This document shows, one piece after another, positions 16,907-26,404 of a stretch of 64,000 nucleotides of DNA. The notes under the pieces are model-generated. The model saw only the letters and a list, made by a program, of their open reading frames with translations. It searched no databases and was not told the DNA's origin. Within the stretch, counting starts at the first letter, position 1, and each line of letters starts with the position of its first letter. This DNA is from an uncultured Bacteroidota bacterium. Lineage in GTDB: Bacteria; Bacteroidota; Bacteroidia; Bacteroidales; P3. Made by a program: the position numbers and the translations under genes. The stretch spans positions 1 through 64,000 of the forward strand of contig CADAWR010000002.1 of assembly GCA_902791695.1 (NCBI GenBank), read 5' to 3'.

Positions 16907-18511
16907 TTAATTGTGCAACTTTTTTTTCACCCTCCTCAGGTCCAGCGTGTTCATAGCGTCGCTCCTCAACCCCGTCACACCCTTGTGCGTGAAGTGCAGC
17001 ACCTGGTCGTAGTACAGTACCACCACCGGCGCCTCCTCCATCACCGCTCTGTCCATCTCCCTCATCAGCTCTTCGCGCCGCTCGCCGTCGGTTTCACGTC
17101 TCAGCTTCTCGTACAGCTTATCTATCTTCTTGTTGTCTAACCTCGTATAGTTCGGTCCCGCAGGTGTCCGGTTCGGTCCGTAGAACAGCATCAGGTAGTT
17201 CTCCGCGTCCGGATAGTCGGCTACCCACGACTTGCGGAACCACCCCGTCTTCCCCTGCGCCACCTGCTCGCTCAACGCCGCCGGCGGGTTCACGTCTACC
17301 TCAATCTCCAACCCCAGCAGCCCAAGTTGCTGCTGTATGTATTTGCACAGATCCACGTAGTTGGCTGTCGTCGACAGCTTCAGCTTCGGCAGCTCGCCGC
17401 CGTTCTCCTTCTTCACCTCCGCCAGCAGTTTCCGCGCGCGCTCCGCGTCGTACTCGTAGCCGCACTCGCTGTAACCAGGCAGCCCCTTGGGTATGAACCC
17501 ACCGGTACCCGGAGCCCCTATGTTGTTCCTCAGGTACTGCATCATCTTCCTCCTGTCGAACCCACAGCTCACTGCCTGCCGCAACTTTCTGAAACTTGTA
17601 GCCTTCAGCCCGTAACCGTCGCTCTCCATATTGAATCCCAGATACTCTGTGTTCAAAAACGGCGTCGACACCAGGTCTATCGTCCCCGCATACTTCTCTT
17701 TCAGCGTCCCGTCGCGGTTCAGTATCTCGTCCTTGTAGCTCGCGTCCAGCGAGTTCATGAAGTCAAGGTTGCCTTTCATAAACTCCAGGAACGCCGTCTG
17801 CTTGTCTATTATGAACGTCACAGCCACCGCGTCCAGATAGGGCAGGGGGCTCCCGTCGTCGTCTCGCTCAAAGTAATGGGCATTCTTGCGTAGCACCAGT
17901 TTTACGCCCTCCTTCCAGTATTGGAACTGGAACGGACCTGTGCCGCACGGGTGGCTGCGAAAGTCCTTGCCCCACTTCTCCACCACCTCCCTCGGCACCA
18001 CCGAGCAGTACACCATCCCCAGCTGGCTCAGGAACGGCGCAAAAGGCTCCTTAAGCCTTATCGTCAGCGTCGTGTCGTCCTCAGCCTCCATACCCTCCAC
18101 CTCGCGCATTATCCACGCTCCCGGCGACGCTACCGCCGGGTCCGTCAGCCGCCCCAGGCTATACACAAAGTCCTCAGCCGTAACCCTCCGCGTGCTGTCG
18201 CTCCCCAGCAGCGCGTCCTTGTGGAACCACACGTCGTCCCTCAGCGTGAACCGGTACTCCATGCCCCCGTTGCTTATCTCCCACCTCTTCGCTATGCACG
18301 GCCGTACCTCCAGCCCTGTGTCAAGCTGCACCAGACCGTTGTATAACTGCCGGCACGCCCACGTCATGCTCTGATTCTTAGCAAACGCAGGGTCCAGCGT
18401 CGTGATGCCGGCGCTCTCGTTGTAGCGGAATATCATCTTGTCGTCATTCCGCCGGTGCCCGCATCCCGCCAGCACCGCCACTCCAATGGCTATCATCACC
18501 AGTCGTCTCAT
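16907..18511 (-). CDS. Peptide ABC transporter substrate-binding lipoprotein (SBP family 5)
   Basis: A 534-residue DppA/OppA-like protein. It starts with MRRLVMIAIGVAVLAGC (lipobox LAGC). The family pattern follows: FRYNESAGITTLDPAFAKNQ, LYNGLVQLDTGLEVRPCIAK, WEISNGGMEYRFTLRDDVWF, and RKSWVADYPDAENYLMLFYG toward the end. Such proteins capture oligopeptides for import. No permease or ATPase genes are next to it, so it acts as an orphan subunit or with genes elsewhere. Confidence 0.88.
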   Translation of the reverse strand: MRRLVMIAIGVAVLAGCGHRRNDDKMIFRYNESAGITTLDPAFAKNQSMTWACRQLYNGLVQLDTGLEVRPCIAKRWEISNGGMEYRFTLRDDVWFHKDALLGSDSTRRVTAEDFVYSLGRLTDPAVASPGAWIMREVEGMEAEDDTTLTIRLKEPFAPFLSQLGMVYCSVVPREVVEKWGKDFRSHPCGTGPFQFQYWKEGVKLVLRKNAHYFERDDDGSPLPYLDAVAVTFIIDKQTAFLEFMKGNLDFMNSLDASYKDEILNRDGTLKEKYAGTIDLVSTPFLNTEYLGFNMESDGYGLKATSFRKLRQAVSCGFDRRKMMQYLRNNIGAPGTGGFIPKGLPGYSECGYEYDAERARKLLAEVKKENGGELPKLKLSTTANYVDLCKYIQQQLGLLGLEIEVDVNPPAALSEQVAQGKTGWFRKSWVADYPDAENYLMLFYGPNRTPAGPNYTRLDNKKIDKLYEKLRRETDGERREELMREMDRAVMEEAPVVVLYYDQVLHFTHKGVTGLRSDAMNTLDLRRVKKKLHN

Positions 18512-18563
18512 ATTCTTCTCTGTTCTTTTTATTCTTACTCTTGTAACCAGAAACCTTTAACCT

Positions 18564-20138
18564 TCACCTCTCATACACATTCCCGTCCTCCAGCCGCCGC
18601 TCGCGCCCAGCGTTGTAGTGGGCGTTTACCACACTCCTCGAACTGTCGAAACTCGGCGTCGCCACACCTGCCAGGTCCAGCAGCGTGTGGTACAGGTCGT
18701 CTATCATGTACGGTGTCGCCACATGCCCACGCTGCATCTCCTCCCACTGCGGCCGCCACACTATGAACGGTATCTCAACGTTCACTCTCGGTATGCTGCC
18801 CGACCAGTCGTGTCCCGCATACTCGCCCTCGTCGTACACATTCTCCCCGTGGTCCGAAAAGTACAGCGCCGTCAGCCGCACCCCTCTATGCTCCATCCCG
18901 TAGGCCTCCAACATCCTCAGCATACTGTCAACCACATAGTCGTTGTACAACACAGCGTTGTCGTAGGCGTTCACCGTCCGACTCCGCTTATCGCCACTCG
19001 TCTCGTAGCGCTCAAACCCTCGTGGGTACCGTTTGGCGTAGTCCGTGTGGCACCCCATCAGGTGCACAAACACCATCCGGTACTTCGCCCCATCCTCCAA
19101 CGCCGCCTGCAGCGGCACCATCAGCCGCTCGTCGTACGACGCCATCTTCGTGCTCTCCATCGACGAGTTCGCCGTCAGGTTCACGTACGTCGTCACATCC
19201 GCATTCTGCGCCAGGCTCGTCACCCCGTTGTCCCACAACCCCACCGGCGACTGGTTCGACAGCCACCATGTCCGGTACGGTGTCGCTCCCAGCACATCGA
19301 ACACATGCACACAGCTGTCCATCGGCAGCGCATGCTCCATATTGTTCTCCGTCAGGAAATTCATCACCGACCCCAACGTGTTCGAATTGGCACTCACCAC
19401 ATCGTCGTACACCGCTATGTCATCCCTCGCCGACAACCTCGGCGTCGTCTCCCTCCCGTATCCGTACAGCGACATGTGGCCGCGGGCGGTCGACTCACCG
19501 ATGATCACCACCACCAGCGTCGAATCCTCCGTCCTCATCTGCGCCTCCACCTCCATCAACCCTCGTGTCCGCAGGTTGCGGAATTCACGCGACTCGCGCG
19601 CAAACGACACCACCGCACGCCCCACGTCGGGCATCGCCAGTCGCACGAAGCGTCCATTCACAGCATTCTCAGCGAAAAACACTCCCGCCGTCAACCACAA
19701 CGCACCCCACACCATCACCTCGCACCTCCTCCTCAAGCCCAGCGCCGGCACGCGCATCAACGCCATCACGTACAACCCCGTGTAGGGCACCAGCAACAGC
19801 AGCGCCGGCGTCATCTTCACAGTCATGAACTCCGTCGCCTCGTCCCAGTTCGTATTCATAAACACAAACATCGACGACGCATTCAGCGGGCACCTCAGCA
19901 GCGCCCAATGGAACAAATTGATGAAGCCCTCGGCAAACAGCAGCGTCGCCGCCGTCACGTAAAGCCACCTCCGCCCCGTAGCCACATATGGCGCCAGCAA
20001 CGTCACTGTCCACGCAAGCACAATCGCCACACTCCTCCATGTGAACACGTCATAGTTCAGCACTGCCCCCGCCAACGGCGTGAACAGCACCATCGCTATG
20101 AGCCATAATATCCTGACAGCCATCGCTAGCCCCTTCAT
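18564..20138 (-). CDS. Phosphoethanolamine transferase-like membrane enzyme (sulfatase fold)
   Basis: The 524-residue protein has five predicted N-terminal membrane segments (residues about 5-150) and then an alkaline-phosphatase/sulfatase-type catalytic domain. VVIIGESTARGHMSLYGYGR near 210 holds the catalytic threonine after GES, and later MVFVHLMGCHTDYAKRYP and TALYFSDHGENVYDEGEY (near 430) provide metal ligands Asp-His. This is the EptA/CptA/OpgE family that adds phosphoethanolamine to lipid A, core sugars or glycans. The exact acceptor cannot be read from sequence. Confidence 0.85.
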   Translation of the reverse strand: MKGLAMAVRILWLIAMVLFTPLAGAVLNYDVFTWRSVAIVLAWTVTLLAPYVATGRRWLYVTAATLLFAEGFINLFHWALLRCPLNASSMFVFMNTNWDEATEFMTVKMTPALLLLVPYTGLYVMALMRVPALGLRRRCEVMVWGALWLTAGVFFAENAVNGRFVRLAMPDVGRAVVSFARESREFRNLRTRGLMEVEAQMRTEDSTLVVVIIGESTARGHMSLYGYGRETTPRLSARDDIAVYDDVVSANSNTLGSVMNFLTENNMEHALPMDSCVHVFDVLGATPYRTWWLSNQSPVGLWDNGVTSLAQNADVTTYVNLTANSSMESTKMASYDERLMVPLQAALEDGAKYRMVFVHLMGCHTDYAKRYPRGFERYETSGDKRSRTVNAYDNAVLYNDYVVDSMLRMLEAYGMEHRGVRLTALYFSDHGENVYDEGEYAGHDWSGSIPRVNVEIPFIVWRPQWEEMQRGHVATPYMIDDLYHTLLDLAGVATPSFDSSRSVVNAHYNAGRERRLEDGNVYER

Positions 20139-20281
20139 TAAACATCTACAGTAACGCCACTTCCACCTTTTTATTATCTCACCTCCGCCATTTCCCCCAT
20201 CGCCGTCCCCACATCACCCTTCACCGGCACCCAGTCACCCCTGCAACCCCTCTCCGTACCCACTCCGTCTCTTCTCCGTCT

Positions 20282-20350
20282 GTTCTACGGTTGTTCACTG
20301 GTTGTTCTACGATTAAAACCGTTAAACAACCGGTGAACAACCGTAGAACA
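20282..20350. repeat. Interspersed palindromic repeat, copy 2
   Basis: Arms of 25 bases at 20282-20306 and 20326-20350 (GTTCTACGGTTGTTCAC and its complement) pair with one mismatch around a GATTAAAACCGTTAA loop. It lies between two divergent genes. It shares modules with the copies at 11278 and 28956. The remainder of the 330-base gap is C-rich and has no gene. Confidence 0.85.
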
Positions 20351-20430
20351 GTCGGGGCAGATACGGTGTGGTGCCGGCCGAAGTATGGCGGCGGTGGTTT
20401 TTTTGTCTGCCGGATTTCTGAAAAAATGTG

Positions 20431-20438
20431 TATCTTTG
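20431..20438 (+). promoter_or_regulatory. -7 box (TATCTTTG) for the HEAT-repeat gene
   Basis: TATCTTTGCAG lies 31 bases before the ATG at 20469 and is the commonest form of the phylum -7 box. This also favours 20469 as the start over an in-frame ATG at 20385, which is upstream of the box. Confidence 0.65.
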
Positions 20439-20468
20439 CAGCCGTTTTCAGCAACGACGGCAAGGCTT

Positions 20469-21089
20469 ATGACCGAAAAAGAACTGTATAGGGAACTGGG
20501 GGCTCTGACAAAGGACAGGGGCCGCTGGGAGGAGAGCATACCATCAGTGGCGTCGCTGCTCGGCACGGAATCCGTTAAAATAAAGGCCAAAGCGCTCTGG
20601 CTGCTGGGAGAGATGGGGTTGGCGTTTCCGGAGGCCGTCGTGGACAGCGTGAAGGCTGTTGCAGCGTTCCTCGACAACCGTGAGCCGCTGCTGCGCGAAC
20701 GCGCCCTGAACGCCATGGGCAGGATAGGCAGGGGCTGCTACCGTTCCGTGGAGCCGTACTGGCCCAGGTTGTTCCGCTTCGCACACGACAGCGAGGCGAG
20801 CGTCAGGCTGGCGTTCATCTGGGCGTCGGAGAATATCGCCACCAATACTCCGGACGTATACCGCGACCACATGCCGGTTTTTGCCGTGTTGCTGGGCGAC
20901 GGCGACGAGCGTGTACGCATGGAGGCGCCGGAGATGTTCCGGGTCGTCGGCAGGCGCAGACCGGAGTTCGTGGTGCCATACGTCGAACAGCTACGCAATA
21001 CCGCCGAAACCGACAGCAACAGCGTGGTCAGAATCCACTGCCAGGGGGCTGTAAGAGCAACAATGTTGTCAGACAAACCAAAGAAATGA
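20469..21089 (+). CDS. HEAT-repeat protein
   Basis: A soluble 206-residue alpha-helical repeat protein. Helix pairs recur about every 35-40 residues: VKIKAKALWLLGEMGLAFPE, PLLRERALNAMGRIGRGCYR, ASVRLAFIWASENIATNTPD, ERVRMEAPEMFRVVGRRRPE. This is a HEAT-like solenoid for protein or nucleic-acid contact; partner unknown. The ATG of the next gene overlaps the stop (ATGA), so the two are probably co-expressed. Confidence 0.75.
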   Translation: MTEKELYRELGALTKDRGRWEESIPSVASLLGTESVKIKAKALWLLGEMGLAFPEAVVDSVKAVAAFLDNREPLLRERALNAMGRIGRGCYRSVEPYWPRLFRFAHDSEASVRLAFIWASENIATNTPDVYRDHMPVFAVLLGDGDERVRMEAPEMFRVVGRRRPEFVVPYVEQLRNTAETDSNSVVRIHCQGAVRATMLSDKPKK

Positions 21090-21625
21090 TGGAAACAGAA
21101 CGTATAATGCTGCGCCCGTGGCGCGAGAGCGACGCTGAGGCGCTGTACAAATATGCTAGCGACCCCGAGGTGGGGCCGCGTGCAGGGTGGCCGCCGCACA
21201 AGAGCGTGGAGGAAAGCCGTGAGATTATCCGCACCATTTTCAATAGCGACCACATGTGGGCCATGGAGCTCAAGGCTACCGGCGAGCCCATAGGCTGCAT
21301 GGGCTACATGGTCCACGGCGAGAGCAACATAGATATCGGCGAGAACGATGCGGAGGTGGGCTACTGGGTGGCGCGTCCCTATTGGAACCGCGGACTCTGC
21401 ACCGAGGCGTTGCGGGTGCTGATAGACCACTGTTTCAGTGTGAAGGGCTTCCGTACCCTATGGGCCGACTATTTTCCGGAGAACCCGGCAAGCGGCCGCG
21501 TGATGGAGAAGTGCGGCTTCTGTGACACCGGCGAGGTGAACCGTTGCAGCAAGCTCCAGCTCGGAGCCGACATACCGGTGCGAATTATGCGTTTAGACAA
21601 TCAAACGAGGATGGCTATTTGTTGA
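21086..21625 (+). CDS. GNAT family N-acetyltransferase (RimJ/RimL-like)
   Basis: The 179-residue chain begins METERIMLRPWRESDAEALY, the usual RimJ/RimL start. The acetyl-CoA loop region is around EVGYWVARPYWNRGLCTEAL (near 90-110), followed by FRTLWADYFPENPASGRVMEKCGF. The substrate is not evident; family members acetylate ribosomal proteins or small amines. The end overlaps the convergent downstream gene by about 11 bases. Confidence 0.9.
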   Translation: MMETERIMLRPWRESDAEALYKYASDPEVGPRAGWPPHKSVEESREIIRTIFNSDHMWAMELKATGEPIGCMGYMVHGESNIDIGENDAEVGYWVARPYWNRGLCTEALRVLIDHCFSVKGFRTLWADYFPENPASGRVMEKCGFCDTGEVNRCSKLQLGADIPVRIMRLDNQTRMAIC

Positions 21626-22247
21626 CGACTACCGCTTTGGGGTATTTGCTCATGTCGAGCTTGAAGTAGTTGTCGCTGAGGCCTTTCTTAACCTTCTTGA
21701 TGATTATCGTGACTTTGGCGCCCTTGACACTCATCTTCATCTCTTTGATTTGGTAGTTGCTTTTTGAGACTTTGACGTTGACGCTCTTGGCCTCGCTTTT
21801 CTTGTCGATGGGGTCGGAGAAGTCTATGTCATAGTAGTCGCTCTTGACCTTCATCTTTGCTTTCTTGTAGTTTTTGTAGATGCCGAGGTCGGCGCCATTG
21901 TCGTCGTGGTCGGGGGTGGTCGTTTGGGTTATATATACTGTGTCTTTTGTGGCCACCCATTCCTGGGTTCCGTCGAAGCCGGACTCCATCTTAATGTCGG
22001 TACCGAGGAGAGAGAAGGACATAAGGGCCTTGAATCTATCGTCTTTGCTGCCCATGACAATGTTTATGTTAGTCAACGTGACAAAGGCGAGCGACGTCTT
22101 CATATCCATCGTTATCTCCACGCCGTTGGTGCTGCTCATTGCTGCGTCGCTTTTCTTCATGATCTCAGCCACTTCTGCAGGGATCTGTGCCTGTGCGCTC
22201 ACGAGGGCCATCATGGCGGTCAGAATGATGATAAAGTATTTCTTCAT
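21615..22247 (-). CDS. Exported LolA-like / outer-membrane lipoprotein-sorting-like protein
   Basis: A signal peptide (MKKYFIIILTAMMALVSAQAQ) precedes about 190 residues with many beta strands: FVTLTNINIVMGSKDDRFKA, GFDGTQEWVATKDTVYIT, and VNVKVSKSNYQIKEMKMSVK. The pattern suggests the LolA/LolB-like convex beta-sheet fold; family assignment is tentative. The start is set at the signal peptide Met rather than an in-frame Met 15 codons upstream. Confidence 0.55.
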   Translation of the reverse strand: MKKYFIIILTAMMALVSAQAQIPAEVAEIMKKSDAAMSSTNGVEITMDMKTSLAFVTLTNINIVMGSKDDRFKALMSFSLLGTDIKMESGFDGTQEWVATKDTVYITQTTTPDHDDNGADLGIYKNYKKAKMKVKSDYYDIDFSDPIDKKSEAKSVNVKVSKSNYQIKEMKMSVKGAKVTIIIKKVKKGLSDNYFKLDMSKYPKAVVVNK

Positions 22248-22260
22248 TGTTGGTTGTATT

Positions 22261-23355
22261 CTATTTACTATACACTTGTTTTCCATCAACAATTGTGATG
22301 GCCACGCAGTCGCCGTGCGAGGCGTAGACGAGGTCGGAAAGACTCTTGACGTCGGCCAGGAAGAGGCAGGCGGGCTGCCCCGGAGCTATGGTGTGGCCGA
22401 GTGAGGCGATGCTGAGTATCTGCGTGGCAGGCACTGCGGTGGGGTCTCCTCGCCAGCCTTTCTGCAGCAGTGCTGCAGTCTTCATCACCTCAATCATGTC
22501 CAGGTTGTTGCTGCTGGCGCTGCCGTCGGTGCCAAGGGTGACCCGTGCTCCGGCTTCGAGCAGTTCGAGCATCGGGAAGCGGTAGCCGCTGCCAAGCTTG
22601 AGGTTGCTGTTGGGGCAGTGCACACAGGTGATGTGGTGATTGCCGATAAGCCTGATTTCGTTGTCCGACAGATGCAGACAGTGGGCGGCGATGATGTTGT
22701 CACCCATCATGTCGAGTATGCCGAGCCGGTCTAGGTATTCCCACGGGCGGCAACCGTGTTCCCGCAGGCAATCGGTTACCTCTTTATGCGTCTCGCTCAT
22801 GTGGATATGCATCGGCAGCCCGAGTTCCTTACAGGCATCGGCGCAGCGCCGTAGACCTTTCTCGCTGACGGTGTATATCGAATGGGGCGCTATGGAAACG
22901 GGCACACCCATGTTTAACAAATCGTCCAGCGTGTTGAGCTCATCCCCGTCGCCGAAGACGTTCAGGCCAAGTCTGGCGCGTATGCCGCTGTCCTTTACCG
23001 CCTTCGCCATCGATGGAAGGCGGAAGTACATGTCGTTGAATGCTGTGGTGCCGCTGGCGAGCATCTCGCGGCAGGCCTGTAGGGTCCCCTCATAGACCAG
23101 CTCGTCCGTAAGCTTTTGTTCGGCGGGCCAGATGTATTCCTTTAGCCACACGTCCAGCGGCTGGTCGTCACCCAAGCCGCGGAAGAGCGTCATCGGTGCA
23201 TGCGAGTGCATATTGCACAACCCCGGGAAAACAGCAAGCCCATGCGCGTCGATGTCCGATGCACATGGGCTATGTGGTGTAACGCTCTCTATCAGGGAGC
23301 CGTTTATGGCAATGTCAACAGCTTTGCCGTCGAGGATGGCGCCGCCGATGGTCAT
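22261..23355 (-). CDS. Amidohydrolase, SAH/MTA deaminase-like
   Basis: A metal-dependent hydrolase of 364 residues. Metal-site motifs: VFPGLCNMHSHAPMTLFRGL near residue 45, HIHMSETHKEVTDC near 180, HCLHLSDNE near 210, and LGTDGSASSNNLDM near 275. This matches the S-adenosylhomocysteine / methylthioadenosine deaminase (MtaD) branch of the amidohydrolase superfamily rather than guanine deaminase. The chain is somewhat shorter than the usual 420-430. Its start overlaps the stop of the ATP synthase epsilon gene, so it may be co-transcribed with atpDC. Confidence 0.83.
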   Translation of the reverse strand: MTIGGAILDGKAVDIAINGSLIESVTPHSPCASDIDAHGLAVFPGLCNMHSHAPMTLFRGLGDDQPLDVWLKEYIWPAEQKLTDELVYEGTLQACREMLASGTTAFNDMYFRLPSMAKAVKDSGIRARLGLNVFGDGDELNTLDDLLNMGVPVSIAPHSIYTVSEKGLRRCADACKELGLPMHIHMSETHKEVTDCLREHGCRPWEYLDRLGILDMMGDNIIAAHCLHLSDNEIRLIGNHHITCVHCPNSNLKLGSGYRFPMLELLEAGARVTLGTDGSASSNNLDMIEVMKTAALLQKGWRGDPTAVPATQILSIASLGHTIAPGQPACLFLADVKSLSDLVYASHGDCVAITIVDGKQVYSK

Positions 23356-23585
23356 TGCACCAGTATCATCAGGTCGTTCTGCTGCCCTTTCACTACGCCG
23401 CCACGTATCTCGAAGGTCTTTTCGCCCTCGTTGTTGACCAGACGAATGGTGCCTTTGCTGAGCGACGAGATTATAGGGGCGTGGTTGTCCAGCATCTCGA
23501 ACAATCCACCTGTACCCGGCAACTGGACCAGCTTGGCGTCACCGTCGTACAGCGTTGTATCAGGCTTGCTAATTATAACTTTCAT
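23352..23585 (-). CDS. atpC: F1F0 ATP synthase epsilon subunit
   Basis: Only the beta-sandwich domain is present: MKVIISKPDTTLYDGDAKLV, GGLFEMLDNHAPIISSLSKG, and EKTFEIRGGVVKGQQNDLMI. At 77 residues the C-terminal helical (inhibitory) domain found in many bacteria is missing, as is common in Bacteroidota. It follows atpD by 18 bases. Confidence 0.92.
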   Translation of the reverse strand: MKVIISKPDTTLYDGDAKLVQLPGTGGLFEMLDNHAPIISSLSKGTIRLVNNEGEKTFEIRGGVVKGQQNDLMILVQ

Positions 23586-23603
23586 ATCAGTAACCTGTAA
23601 CCT
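23586..23603. repeat. GTAACCTTTAC-type short repeat between atpD and atpC
   Basis: The spacer contains TAACCTGTAACCTTTACTTC, one more instance of the AACC-type intergenic repeat. Confidence 0.4.
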
Positions 23604-25115
<1,512 letters not shown>

Positions 25116-25120
25116 TTACA

Positions 25121-25162
25121 TAAATTGCGGTGCAAAGATACGCATTTTTTTCTTTGCACCGC
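25121..25162. promoter_or_regulatory. 14-base inverted repeat overlapping the atpD promoter
   Basis: TTGCGGTGCAAAGA (25121-25134) and TCTTTGCACCGCAA on the right arm (near 25149-25162) are perfect complements. The left arm includes, on the minus strand, a TATCTTTG -7 box (25131-25138) about 25 bases before the atpD start. The hairpin could also end transcription of the gene entering from the right. Confidence 0.6.
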
Positions 25163-25208
25163 AAAAAAAGTTTGCTATTGGCACCCAATTATAATATAAT
25201 AGTCATTG

Positions 25209-26051
25209 TTACAGAAGAATAGTAATAGCGATAGGGTAGTGGTCGGAGATGTAGGGCGCGCCGTAGTCGGTGGTGAGAGTGTTGTATGTCGATACCTTGG
25301 CGTTGCGCACAAAGAAGTGGTCGATTGCTGAACCCTCGCCTTTGCCGAAGGCGTTGTAGGTTATGTCGTTGCTTTCACTGCCAGACAGCTCTTTTGCCGA
25401 CTGTAGGCCGTTGGCGTAGAATGTGTTGAAGATTGTATCGTCTATGGTGGAGTTCATATCGCCGCCAAGTATCACCGGCAGGTCAGTGGGGAAATCCTTG
25501 ATGGTGGAGGCGATGAACTTGGCGCTCTCGGCGCGTGCTACCATCCCTACGTGGTCGAGGTGTGTGTTTAGGTAGACGAACTCTTTGCCGCTATGGCGGT
25601 CACGCAGTTTCAGCGTCGTCACCGTCCGGCGGCATGCGGCATCCCATCCTAGCGATGGGACTTCGGGCGTCTCGCTGAGCCAATAGGTATTGTATCCTAG
25701 ATTCTCCAGTCTCGTGGTATCATAATAGATTGCCATGAACTCGCCGCCTTCATTGCCGTCGTCGCGCCCCACTCCGACGCGGCGGTAGGTCGGCAGGCTG
25801 CTGTCGAGATACAGCAGTTGGTCTACCAGAGCTTCCTGCAGGCCAATGGCGTCGGGGTGCTCCTGCAAGATCATGTTGACCACTGCCTCCTTACGTAAGG
25901 GCCAGCCGTTGGCGTCGTCAATGTTGTTCCACGAGTTGTAGCGGATGTTGAATGAGATAATCTTTAGGTCGGGCTCTGCATTGCTGCATGAAGAGAGCAG
26001 CAGCGTTGCTGTAGCTGCAAGCATGATGAATATCAACCGTCTTAAAGGCAT
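25209..26051 (-). CDS. Endonuclease/exonuclease/phosphatase family lipoprotein
   Basis: N-terminus MPLRRLIFIMLAATATLLLSSC is a lipoprotein signal (LSSC). Motifs of the EEP superfamily follow: LKIISFNIRYNSWNN, LQEALVDQLLYLDS, YLNTHLDHVGMVAR near 170, VILGGDMNSTIDD near 200, and SDHYPIAITILL at the end. The exported location is typical of Bacteroidota EEP proteins thought to act on phospholipid or sugar-phosphate; nuclease activity is not established. A TATTTTTG -7 box on the minus strand (26223-26230) would give a 5' leader of about 165 bases. Confidence 0.85.
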   Translation of the reverse strand: MPLRRLIFIMLAATATLLLSSCSNAEPDLKIISFNIRYNSWNNIDDANGWPLRKEAVVNMILQEHPDAIGLQEALVDQLLYLDSSLPTYRRVGVGRDDGNEGGEFMAIYYDTTRLENLGYNTYWLSETPEVPSLGWDAACRRTVTTLKLRDRHSGKEFVYLNTHLDHVGMVARAESAKFIASTIKDFPTDLPVILGGDMNSTIDDTIFNTFYANGLQSAKELSGSESNDITYNAFGKGEGSAIDHFFVRNAKVSTYNTLTTDYGAPYISDHYPIAITILL

Positions 26052-26157
26052 ACTTGTCCTTTTTTTACATTTCTTCTAACGACAGAATATTGAAAATATT
26101 GCCCCCGTTCCAGACAAAAAAGTAATAATCTGAGGAAAACGGTCAATTACATAAATG

Positions 26158-26217
26158 AATCAGCTGGGAACAGGCGGCCACGGGCTAAAGCTTGCGTGGG
26201 TTGTTCCCAGCTGATTC
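26158..26217 (-). promoter_or_regulatory. Large hairpin in the predicted leader of the EEP gene
   Basis: Arms containing AATCAGCTGGGAAC and its exact complement flank about 30 bases that can form a second CCACG / CGTGG stem. The structure lies just downstream of a minus-strand TATTTTTG box (26223-26230), so it would form the first bases of the transcript. Confidence 0.6.
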
Positions 26218-26276
26218 GGCTGCAAAAATACAACTATTTTTTAAACTGACAAAAAAACTTGAAATATTTTCAAAAA

Positions 26277-26349
26277 CTATCAATCTCTATCCCTTCTATC
26301 AAATCTATCAAATCTATCATCTCTATCCCCTCTATCAAATCTATCAAAA
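26277..26349. repeat. TCTATCAAA-type tandem repeat
   Basis: Six to eight degenerate copies of TCTATCAAA / TCTATCCCT run head to tail. No reading frame is visible. With the hairpin and terminator this fills the 353-base gap between the EEP and hppA genes. Confidence 0.75.
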
Positions 26350-26385
26350 AAACAGGCGCGTCACCTTGATGCGACGCGCCTGTTT
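26350..26385 (-). terminator. Terminator of hppA
   Basis: A 13-base stem (AAACAGGCGCGTC / GACGCGCCTGTTT) lies just after the hppA stop. On the minus strand it is followed by TTTTTTGATAG. Confidence 0.88.
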
Positions 26386-26404
26386 CATTTATTGTTTCGC
26401 TACC

